The notes under the pieces were generated by a model. It made no database searches and was not told the origin of the DNA. It saw only the letters and a list, made by a program, of their open reading frames with translations. A stretch of DNA of 64,000 nt from Streptomyces griseorubiginosus (GTDB lineage: Bacteria; Actinomycetota; Actinomycetes; Streptomycetales; Streptomycetaceae): NCBI RefSeq assembly GCF_001514195.1, contig NZ_KQ948742.1, positions 1-64,000 of the forward strand, in the 5' to 3' direction. A program made the position numbers and the translations under genes. Every line of letters begins with the position of its first letter. The stretch's first letter is position 1. Below are positions 23,359 to 30,518 of this stretch, piece after piece.

Positions 23359-25893
23359 ATGGCAACGACCACACCAGCCGGTGTGCGGGCACACGCCAAG
23401 CACGGAGGAGGCTCCGGCGAGCACGGCCCCATGACGCACCGGCAGATCATGGAAGCCATCTCCGGCCTGCTGCTCGGCATGTTCGTGGCGATCCTGTCGT
23501 CCACGATCGTCACCAACGCGCTCCCGCACATCATCAGCGACCTCGGCGGCGGCCAGTCCGCCTACACCTGGGTCGTCACCGCGGCCCTGCTGTCGATGAC
23601 CGCGGCCACCCCCCTGTGGGGCAAGCTCGCCGACCTGTACAGCAAGAAGGCGCTCGTCCAGATAGCGCTCGTCATCTACGTGCTGGGCTCCGCGGCCGCG
23701 GGTCTGTCGCAGAACGCCGGCATGCTGATCGCCTGCCGCGTCGTCCAGGGCATCGGCGTCGGCGGCCTGTCCGCCCTCGCGCAGATCGTCATGGCCGCGA
23801 TGATCTCCCCGCGTGAGCGCGGCCGTTACTCCGGCTACCTCGGCGCGACCTTCGCCGTCGCCACCGTCGGCGGCCCGCTGCTCGGCGGTGTCATCACCGA
23901 CACCTCGTGGCTGGGCTGGCGTTGGTGCTTCTACGTCGGCGTCCCGTTCGCCGTCGTCGCCCTGATCGTGCTCCAGAAGACCCTGCACCTGCCCGTGGTC
24001 AAGCGGGAGGTCAAGGTCGACTGGGGCGGCGCCACCGCCATCGCCGCCGCCGTCTCGCTGCTGCTGGTCTGGGTCACCTTCGCCGGTGACAAGTACGACT
24101 GGCTGTCGTGGCAGACGTACACGATGGTCGGCGGCTCGATCGTCCTCGGCCTGCTGTTCGTGCTGATCGAGTCCAAGGCGAGCGAGCCGATCATCCCGCT
24201 GCGGCTGTTCAAGAACCGCACGATCACCCTCGCCTCGCTGGCCTCGCTGTTCGTCGGTGTCGCGATGTTCACCGGCACGGTCTTCTTCAGCCAGTACTTC
24301 CAGCTGGCCCGCGACAAGTCCCCGACGATGTCCGGCGTCATGACCATCCCGATGATCGGCGGACTGTTCGTCTCCTCGACCGTCTCCGGGCAGTTCATCA
24401 CCCGCACCGGCCGCTGGAAGGCATGGCTGGTCAGCGGTGGCGTCCTCGTGACGGCCGGCCTCGGCCTGCTGGGGACCATCCGGTACGACACGGCCTACTG
24501 GAAGATGTCGATCTTCATGGCCCTGCTGGGTCTCGGCATCGGCATGATGATGCAGAACCTGGTGCTCTGCACCCAGAACCAGGTCGAACCGTCCGATCTC
24601 GGCGCGGCCAGCTCCACGGTCACCTTCTTCCGGTCCCTGGGCGGTGCGGTCGGCGTCTCGGCGCTGGGCGCGGTCATGTCCCACCGGATCACCCACTACG
24701 TCTCGGACGGCGTCGCCGCCCTCGACCCGAAGTACCGGGCCGCCCTGGCCGGTTCGAGCTCCTCCACCGACAGCATCCCGGACCTGGCCAAGCTGCCCGC
24801 GCCGGTGCGCACGCTCATGGAGAGCTCCTACGGCCACGGCATCGCCGACGTGTTCCTGATCGCCGGCGCCCTCGCGGCCGTCGCCTTCCTGATCACCCTG
24901 TTCATCAAGGAGGTCCCGCTGCGGACCAAGGGCGCGCTGGCGCAGGCCGCCGCGGCGGAGGCCCCCGCTGCGGAGCCCTCCGAGGCTCCCGGGGAGACCG
25001 CCGCCGAGCACACCCCGAGCTGGGCAGCCACCGAGACCGTCTCCTCGGACACCGAAACCGCCCCCGAGGGCACCCAGCGGCTGTCCGCCGTGGCCACCCT
25101 GGCCCGTCCGGAGGCCTCCGGTGAGGGCCCCGGCTCCGTCCCGGTCCGCGGCTTCGTGCGCGGCAACGAGGGCATCCCGGTCCCGCGGGCCGCGGTCACG
25201 CTGATCTCGCTGGCGGGACAGCAGCTGGGCCGCTCGGTCGCCCAGGCCGACGGGTCCTACGCGGTCGACGCGCCCGGCGTCGGGTCGTACGTCCTGATCG
25301 CCTCCGCGGACGGCTTCCAGCCGCAGGCGTCCACCGTCCTGGTGGGCGGCGAGCCGGTCGCCTACGACATCCTCCTCAGCGGCACCAGCGGGCTGAACGG
25401 GCTCGTGCGGGCCGCGGCGAACGGGGAGCCGGTCAAGGACGCCATGGTGATCGTCACCGATGTGCGCGGCGACCTGCTGGCCACCGGGACCACCGGTGAG
25501 CAGGGCGAGTTCGCCTTCGGCGAGCTGGTGCCGGGTGCCGTGACCGTCGCGGTCAACGCCGCCGGGTTCCGGCCGCGCGCGCTGCCCGTCGAGGTCGGCG
25601 GCACCGGAGTCACCCGCATCGAGGTGGACCTGGACTCGGGCGCCCGCCTCCAGGGTGTCGTCCGGGCCCCGCACGGCCCGCTGGCCGACGCCCGGGTCAC
25701 CCTCGTGGACGCCGCCGGCAACGTGGTCGGCACCGCCACCACCGGGACGGACGGGGCGTACGCCTTCACCGACCTGGACGGCGGCGAGTACACGGTCATC
25801 GCCACGGGCTACCCGCCGCAGGCCACGGCCCTGACGGTGAACGGCCCCGCGGTCGACGGACACGACATCGAACTTGCCCACCCCGGCGAGTAG
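23359..25893 (+). CDS. MFS (DHA2/EmrB-QacA) exporter fused to three CnaB/carboxypeptidase-regulatory-like domains
   Basis: 844 residues. Residues about 30-520 are a 14-helix DHA2 drug:proton antiporter, with motif A GKLADLYSKK and motif C-like GATFAVATVGGPLLGG. After a Glu/Ala/Ser/Thr linker (about 525-592) come three beta-sandwich repeats (about 593-676, 677-762, 763-844). Each has the pattern G-x-V-x-G...(P)(V/L)..A.VTL(V/I)...G...G(S/T)T...DG.YAF...PG.YT(V/L)...GF, typical of CarboxypepD_reg-like and Cna-B folds. If the exporter has 14 helices both ends are cytoplasmic, so these domains would be inside the cell, which is unusual. Terminator after it; YceI gene next. Confidence 0.9.
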   Translation: MATTTPAGVRAHAKHGGGSGEHGPMTHRQIMEAISGLLLGMFVAILSSTIVTNALPHIISDLGGGQSAYTWVVTAALLSMTAATPLWGKLADLYSKKALVQIALVIYVLGSAAAGLSQNAGMLIACRVVQGIGVGGLSALAQIVMAAMISPRERGRYSGYLGATFAVATVGGPLLGGVITDTSWLGWRWCFYVGVPFAVVALIVLQKTLHLPVVKREVKVDWGGATAIAAAVSLLLVWVTFAGDKYDWLSWQTYTMVGGSIVLGLLFVLIESKASEPIIPLRLFKNRTITLASLASLFVGVAMFTGTVFFSQYFQLARDKSPTMSGVMTIPMIGGLFVSSTVSGQFITRTGRWKAWLVSGGVLVTAGLGLLGTIRYDTAYWKMSIFMALLGLGIGMMMQNLVLCTQNQVEPSDLGAASSTVTFFRSLGGAVGVSALGAVMSHRITHYVSDGVAALDPKYRAALAGSSSSTDSIPDLAKLPAPVRTLMESSYGHGIADVFLIAGALAAVAFLITLFIKEVPLRTKGALAQAAAAEAPAAEPSEAPGETAAEHTPSWAATETVSSDTETAPEGTQRLSAVATLARPEASGEGPGSVPVRGFVRGNEGIPVPRAAVTLISLAGQQLGRSVAQADGSYAVDAPGVGSYVLIASADGFQPQASTVLVGGEPVAYDILLSGTSGLNGLVRAAANGEPVKDAMVIVTDVRGDLLATGTTGEQGEFAFGELVPGAVTVAVNAAGFRPRALPVEVGGTGVTRIEVDLDSGARLQGVVRAPHGPLADARVTLVDAAGNVVGTATTGTDGAYAFTDLDGGEYTVIATGYPPQATALTVNGPAVDGHDIELAHPGE

Positions 25894-25906
25894 TTCCACC
25901 CACTCC

Positions 25907-25960
25907 GGCCTGTGGCGGGGGACGCGCGCTCCGAGCGGAGGCGCGCGCCCGCCACGGGCC
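25907..25960 (+). terminator. Large imperfect hairpin between the MFS and YceI genes
   Basis: The outer stem GTGGCGGG / CCCGCCAC continues through GCGCGC pairs to CTCCG-AGC-GGAG. There is no clear T-tract (TCTCTTTC follows), so it may attenuate rather than fully stop transcription into the YceI gene. Confidence 0.55.
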
Positions 25961-25985
25961 GGTCTCTTTCGAGGAGTTCTCAGAC

Positions 25986-26807
25986 ATGCCAGTGACCGCG
26001 AGGATCCGAACCCGTGACGGATGGGCCGTGTCGCACGCGGTCGTCACGGTGACCGACATGACCGGCACGCAGGTGCTGCGCGCGGAGGCGGACGCGGAGG
26101 GGGCGGTTCGGGACGGGACCCCGCTGGAGCCGGGGCCGTACACCGTCATCGTCACGGCCGTCGGGTACGCGCCCACCGCCTCCAGCGCGATCGTCACCGC
26201 GAGCGGGCGGGCCGAGGTCGGCACGGTCACGCTGGCCCGGGTCGGCGGCGCGGAACTGCCGCCGCCCGGCCCCTGGACCGTGGACCCGGCCCACTCCAGC
26301 GTGGGCGCGGTCGCCCAGCACCTGGGCATCTCCAGCGTCCACGGCCGCTTCACCGACTTCACCGCGGCGATCGAGGTCGCCCCGGACGACGTGACCAAGT
26401 CCCGGGTGGAGGCGGTCATCCGGGCGGCCTCCATCGACACCGGGAACGCGATGCGGGACGACCACCTGCGCTCGGCGGACTTCCTGGACGTGGAGCGGTA
26501 CCCGGAGATCACCTACCGGTCGACGGGTCTCGTGGTGGCCGGTACGGACCGCTGGACCGTGCGGGGCGAGCTGGCGATGCGCGGTGTCGTACGGCCGGTC
26601 GACCTGGACCTCGCCTACCTGGGCACCGGCGCGGACCCCTGGGGCGGAACACGGGCCGCCTTCAAGGCGACCACGCAGCTGCGGCGCGAGGACTTCGCCA
26701 TGAACTACAACCAGGTCGTCCAGGCGGGGATCGCGGCGATCGGCACGACACTGAAGGTCGAGCTGGACGTGCAGGCGGTGCAGGGGGAGTCGCTGCCGCA
26801 GGGGTGA
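25986..26807 (+). CDS. YceI-family protein with N-terminal CnaB-like domain
   Basis: 273 residues; GAGGAG lies upstream of ATG 25986. Residues 1-90 are a beta-sandwich closely resembling the repeats at the end of the preceding transporter (VSHAVVTVTDMTGTQVL, then PYTVIVTAVGYAPTASS). Residues about 95-265 are a YceI domain (WTVDPAHSSVGAVAQHLGISSVHGRFTDF, SADFLDVERYPEITYRS). YceI folds as a lipocalin-like barrel that binds isoprenoid-type lipids. No signal peptide is visible, so the protein is probably cytoplasmic or peripheral. The shared domain strongly suggests that it works with the exporter. Confidence 0.9.
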   Translation: MPVTARIRTRDGWAVSHAVVTVTDMTGTQVLRAEADAEGAVRDGTPLEPGPYTVIVTAVGYAPTASSAIVTASGRAEVGTVTLARVGGAELPPPGPWTVDPAHSSVGAVAQHLGISSVHGRFTDFTAAIEVAPDDVTKSRVEAVIRAASIDTGNAMRDDHLRSADFLDVERYPEITYRSTGLVVAGTDRWTVRGELAMRGVVRPVDLDLAYLGTGADPWGGTRAAFKATTQLRREDFAMNYNQVVQAGIAAIGTTLKVELDVQAVQGESLPQG

Positions 26808-26876
26808 GTGCGGCCGGGCGGTGGCTGGGGGTCGCTGGCCGGGGCCGTTGTCAGTGGTGGGTCGTACGGTTCGGGC

Positions 26877-27476
26877 ATGGAGCGGAGCACGGGGGTGCAG
26901 GCGTACTACGCCGAGTCGGCGGAGCGGCTGGGAGAGGTCTACGAGAGCGTCTCGTTCGAGGACGTGCACGGGGCGCTGCTGGACTTGCTGCCGGAGGCGC
27001 CCGCGCGGGTGCTGGACGTCGGCGCGGGGACCGGGCGGGACGCGACGGCGCTGGCCGGGCGCGGGTACACGGTCGACGCGGTGGAGCCGGTGGCGGAGCT
27101 GCGTCGGGTGGCCGAGCGGCTGCACCCCGGCAGCGGGGTGACCTGGCGGCCGGGCGCGCTGCCGGAGATACCGGGCGTGCGGGGGCCGTACGACGTCGTG
27201 CTGCTGTCCGCGGTGTGGATGCACCTGCCGCCGGAGGAACGGCCCGGCGCGATGCGGCGGCTGGCCGGCCTGCTCGCGCCCGGCGGACTCCTGCTGATCA
27301 CCCTGCGGCGCGGGGAGCCGCCCGTGGACAGGCGGATGTTCGACATCCCGCCCGAGGAGGTCGCCGATCAGGGGGCCGCGGCGGGGCTGAGGCTGCTGCG
27401 GACCGTGGCCGAGGGCGCCGACCGGCTCGGCCGGGACGCCGTGCGCTGGCACGCCGTGGTGCTCCAACTAGGCTGA
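26877..27476 (+). CDS. Class I SAM-dependent methyltransferase
   Basis: 199 residues. It has the SAM-binding motif I VLDVGAGTGRDATALA, followed by VDAVEPVAELR, the motif II/III region YDVVLLSAVWMHLPPEERP, and a GGLLLITLRRG strand. The acceptor substrate is unknown. ATG 26877 has only a weak ribosome binding site but gives the natural ERSTGVQAYYAESAERL start. The following gene begins 4 bases after the stop, so they are coupled. Confidence 0.88.
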   Translation: MERSTGVQAYYAESAERLGEVYESVSFEDVHGALLDLLPEAPARVLDVGAGTGRDATALAGRGYTVDAVEPVAELRRVAERLHPGSGVTWRPGALPEIPGVRGPYDVVLLSAVWMHLPPEERPGAMRRLAGLLAPGGLLLITLRRGEPPVDRRMFDIPPEEVADQGAAAGLRLLRTVAEGADRLGRDAVRWHAVVLQLG

Positions 27477-27480
27477 GGCC

Positions 27481-27942
27481 ATGGCACCGAACATTGCGAC
27501 CAACACGTCCGTCTCCCTGGACGAGCTGCTGGACTTCGTGCGGCCCCGGCACCGGGCGCTCCTGCTGACGCGGCGGGCGGACGGGTCGCCGCAGGCCTCG
27601 CCGCTGACCTGTGGGGTCGACGACTCGGGGCGGATCGTCGTGTCGACGTATCCCGAGCGGGCGAAGACGCGGAACGCGAAGCGGGATCCCCGGGTGAGCG
27701 TGGTCGTGCTGAGCGACGACTGGGACGGGCCGTGGGTGCAGGTCGACGGGACCGCGGAGGTCATCGACTCGCCGGAGTCCGTGGAGCCGCTGGTGGAGTA
27801 CTTCCGGAACATCTCCGGGGAGCACCCGGACTGGGACGAGTACCGTTCGGCGATGGTGCGGCAGGGGAAGTCGATCATTCGGGTCACGCCGGAGCGGTGG
27901 GGGCCGGTTGCCACCGGCGGGTTCCCGGCCAGGTTGGCCTGA
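27481..27942 (+). CDS. PPOX-class F420-dependent oxidoreductase
   Basis: 153 residues with the split-barrel flavin/F420 fold: LLTRRADGSPQASPLTCGVDDSGRIVVSTYPERAKTRNAKRDPRVSVVVL, WVQVDGTAEVID, and RVTPERWGP near the end, typical of actinobacterial PPOX-class F420 enzymes. The substrate is unknown. Its ribosome binding site (GAGG) overlaps the methyltransferase stop region. It is convergent with the TetR gene, 37 bases apart. Confidence 0.9.
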   Translation: MAPNIATNTSVSLDELLDFVRPRHRALLLTRRADGSPQASPLTCGVDDSGRIVVSTYPERAKTRNAKRDPRVSVVVLSDDWDGPWVQVDGTAEVIDSPESVEPLVEYFRNISGEHPDWDEYRSAMVRQGKSIIRVTPERWGPVATGGFPARLA

Positions 27943-27979
27943 TATCTCGGGGCTTCTCGTTCGTTGGCGGGTTCCGGTT

Positions 27980-28780
27980 TCACTGTGGCTGGTCGCGCAG
28001 TTCCCCGCGCCCCTGGGGAGTTGCCCTCACCATCGTTTCGATGCCTGCCACGAGTAGGTCCAAGGCGAACGTGAAGTCCCTGTCCCGCATCTCCTCCACC
28101 GTGTCGCCGCCCCTCGCCGTCATGATCTCCTCGTTCTCCTTGAGGATCTCGGCGGCGTCGGGGGACCGGGTCGCCGAGGCCATCGCGTGGCGGAAGTAGG
28201 CGTCCTGGGTCATGCCTGCCTGGCCGGCGCGTGCGATGAAGTGGCCCTCGATGGTGCCGAAGCCGTAGACGAACTGGAAGACGGCCGAGATCGCGCCCGT
28301 GATGCCGTGTGCGGGCAGGCCGGACTTGCGGATGACCCGGTGCACGATCCGGGACAGCGCAAGGGAGTTGGGGCCGATGTTGAGGAAGGTGCCGGCCAGC
28401 GGGGAGACCCAGGGGTGGCGGACCAGCAGGCCCCGGTACTCGCGGGCGATCGTGCGCAGTTGGTCCCGCCAGTCCTCCTCCTCGGTCTCCGGGTCCGGGA
28501 GCTCCAGTCCGCCGAAGGCCGCGTCCAGGGCGAGTTCGAGCAGGTCGTCCTTGGTGTCGACGTACCAGTAGACGGACATCGCGGTCACGTTCAGCTCGGT
28601 GGCCAGCCGACGCATGGAGAACTTGGCCAGGCCGTCCGTGTCGAGCAGCCGTACGGTGGCCTCGGTGATCCGCTCCCGGTCCAGCCCCGAGGGCTGCCCT
28701 CCGCCCCGCCCGCTCCGGCGCACCTTGCCCTCCAGCCAGACACTGGTCCGGCCTGAGGCATTTGGGCCTGCGTTAGCCAT
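27980..28780 (-). CDS. TetR-family regulator with tetracycline-repressor-like C-terminal domain
   Basis: 266 residues. The N-terminal helix-turn-helix is ITEATVRLLDTDGLAKFSMRRLATELNVTAMSVYWYVDTKDDLLELALD, followed by the TetR_C_1-like ligand domain with GLLVRHPWVSPLAG and FQFVYGFGTIEGHF. The start at 28780 follows GGAAGG. The last eight or nine codons (GRGELRDQP) are the translation of the dispersed repeat at 27987-28014, so the natural C-terminus was probably replaced by repeat sequence. The likely target is the DHA2 exporter gene upstream on the same strand (28909-30396), whose promoter has a palindrome. Confidence 0.9.
   Translation of the reverse strand: MANAGPNASGRTSVWLEGKVRRSGRGGGQPSGLDRERITEATVRLLDTDGLAKFSMRRLATELNVTAMSVYWYVDTKDDLLELALDAAFGGLELPDPETEEEDWRDQLRTIAREYRGLLVRHPWVSPLAGTFLNIGPNSLALSRIVHRVIRKSGLPAHGITGAISAVFQFVYGFGTIEGHFIARAGQAGMTQDAYFRHAMASATRSPDAAEILKENEEIMTARGGDTVEEMRDRDFTFALDLLVAGIETMVRATPQGRGELRDQPQ
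27987..28014 (+). repeat. Dispersed 28-bp Streptomyces repeat, copy 3 (inside the TetR gene end)
   Basis: Identical to 15516-15543 over 28 bases. Read on the minus strand it supplies the terminal codons of the TetR gene. Confidence 0.88.
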
Positions 28781-28837
28781 GGCGCACCTTCCAAGGACTC
28801 CGTCGACTGGCAAAGACGCCAGGTGTCTTCCAACTTA

Positions 28838-28857
28838 AGGGGCGCGGGGAACTGCGC
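28838..28857 (-). repeat. Dispersed Streptomyces repeat, inverted copy 4
   Basis: AGGGGCGCGGGGAACTGCGC, followed by GAGAAACCACAACGG. Together with copy 3 it flanks the TetR gene in inverted orientation, as copies 1 and 2 flank the gap at 15544-15805. Confidence 0.88.
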
Positions 28858-28908
28858 GAGAAACCACAACGGACCCGCAGCCGCCGACGCAACATCGCCC
28901 CCACCCCT

Positions 28909-30396
28909 TCAGGCGACTCCATCCCGCTCCGCCCGCCGCAGCAACACCCCCGCCACCACCCCACCCAGCAACACCGCCACCGCCCCCACCAGCTGGCTGC
29001 TCTCCAGGCCGGAGGCGAACGCCTCCGTGATCCGCGCCCTCTCCGGCCCCGACCCCGCCTGCGCCAACGCCCCCGGCAGGGACACCGCCGCCACCGAGAT
29101 CCCCGCCGCGAAACGGGAGTTCAGCACCGCGCCCAGCACCGCGACGCCCAGCCCCTGCCCGAACTCCGCCACCGTGCCGTTGATCCCCGCGCCCACGCCG
29201 GCCTTCTCCGGCGGAATCGCGCTCATGATGGCGTGGGCCATCGCAGGGCTCGCGACCGCCGCCCCCGCACCGATCAGCACCAGCCCCAGCAGCGTGCCCG
29301 GGTACCCGTGGTCGGTGAGCGTGGCGATCGAGGCCAGGCCCGCCGCCATCACCGCCATGCCGAGCCCGATGGAGAGCGGGGTGCCCAGGCGGGCCGACCA
29401 CTTCGCCGCCAGGCCCGTGAAGTTGAGGGCCACGATCATCAGGGCGAGCGGTGCCGTGCGCAGGCCCGCCTCCAGGGGGCCGTAACCGAGGACGAACTGC
29501 ATGTGCTGGGTGAGCAGGAACAGCGAGCCGCCCATACCGAAGGTGATCAGCACCGCGCCCGCCACCGCGCCGGTGAAGCGGCAGTCGCGGAAGAAGTGCA
29601 TGTCGAGCATGGGGTGCGGGATCCGGTTCTCCCACCACGCGAACGCGGCGAGGACCACGACCGCGACGGCCGCCGGTGTCAGCACCCGGCCCGACGTCCA
29701 GCCGTGCTCGGGGCCGGAGATGATCGCGAACACCAGGGAGGTCATGCCGATCGTGGAGAGCAGGGCGCCGAGCAGGTCGGGGCGGTTGCCCTGCGGGTTT
29801 TTGGACTCGGGGACCAGGGCCACCACCGCGAGCAGCGCGAGCGCGGCGACCGGCAGGTTGATCAGGAAGATCGCGCCCCACCAGAAGTGGTTCAGCATGA
29901 AGCCGCCCAGGAGGGGGCCGGTCGCGAAGCCCAGGGAGTTCACGGCCGCCCAGATGCCGATCGCCCTCGGCTGCTCCTCGGGCGCGAAGATCTGCATCGC
30001 CACGGCGAGCGTGGTGGTCATCAGCAGCGCCCCGCCGACGCCCATCCCGGCCCGTGCCGCGATGAGTTGGGCGGTCGAGTCCGCGAGGCCCGCGACCAGT
30101 GAGCCCAGACCGAACAGGACCAGGCCGGCGGCCAGCATCTTCTTGCGGCCGTAGCGGTCGGCGGCACTGCCCGCGGTGAGCAGGAGCCCCGACTGGACCA
30201 GCGAGTACGCGTTGATCATCCACTGGATGTCGGAGGTCTCGGCGCCCAGTTCGCGGGTGAGCGACGGGATCGCCACGTTCAGGATCGTGTTGTCGAGCAG
30301 CACGGTCAGCTGGGCGAGACAGATGACGCCGAGTATCAGCCAGCGCTGGGGGTGGCCCTGAGTGACGGTGCCGGGGGCGGTGGTGGAGGCGGTCAT
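28909..30396 (-). CDS. MFS (DHA2-family) drug exporter
   Basis: 495 residues with about 14 helices. It has LAQLTVLLDNTILNVAIPSL in the first helix, motif A GSAADRYGRKKMLAAG, and motif C GFATGPLLGGFMLNHFWWGAIFLINLP. Proton-driven multidrug or secondary-metabolite export is the family role. ATG 30396 lies directly at an inverted repeat that covers the promoter, and a TetR gene follows downstream on the same strand, separated by 128 bases containing a dispersed repeat. Confidence 0.92.
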   Translation of the reverse strand: MTASTTAPGTVTQGHPQRWLILGVICLAQLTVLLDNTILNVAIPSLTRELGAETSDIQWMINAYSLVQSGLLLTAGSAADRYGRKKMLAAGLVLFGLGSLVAGLADSTAQLIAARAGMGVGGALLMTTTLAVAMQIFAPEEQPRAIGIWAAVNSLGFATGPLLGGFMLNHFWWGAIFLINLPVAALALLAVVALVPESKNPQGNRPDLLGALLSTIGMTSLVFAIISGPEHGWTSGRVLTPAAVAVVVLAAFAWWENRIPHPMLDMHFFRDCRFTGAVAGAVLITFGMGGSLFLLTQHMQFVLGYGPLEAGLRTAPLALMIVALNFTGLAAKWSARLGTPLSIGLGMAVMAAGLASIATLTDHGYPGTLLGLVLIGAGAAVASPAMAHAIMSAIPPEKAGVGAGINGTVAEFGQGLGVAVLGAVLNSRFAAGISVAAVSLPGALAQAGSGPERARITEAFASGLESSQLVGAVAVLLGGVVAGVLLRRAERDGVA

Positions 30397-30434
30397 GTTG
30401 TACACCGTAGAACAGTTCCTATACGGCGTACAAC
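30397..30434. promoter_or_regulatory. Palindromic operator upstream of the DHA2 exporter
   Basis: Arms GTTGTACACCGTA (30397-30409) and TACGGCGTACAAC (30422-30434) are 12/13 complementary with a 12-base spacer that holds its own small palindrome GAACAGTTC. It directly abuts the start codon and contains the likely -10. Half-sites with GCCGTACG recur at 30443-30470. TetR-type binding is expected. Confidence 0.7.
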
Positions 30435-30475
30435 ACACTTTCCCGCCGTACGACGAGGGGCCCGCCGTACGGCGA

Positions 30476-30505
30476 AGGGGGCGGCGACCGAAGTCACCGC
30501 CCCCT
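30476..30505. terminator. Terminator downstream of the GT39 gene
   Basis: AGGGGGCGGCGAC / GTCACCGCCCCCT with a four-base loop (one mismatch). It ends the response regulator-kinase-glycosyltransferase operon on the minus strand. Confidence 0.7.
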
Positions 30506-30518
30506 CATGTGGGAATCG

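Noticed and set aside
23335..25899. 854-codon minus-strand frame opposite the MFS-CnaB gene
   Set aside because: Gly/Arg/Asp-rich shadow with no motifs; the plus strand encodes a clear transporter.
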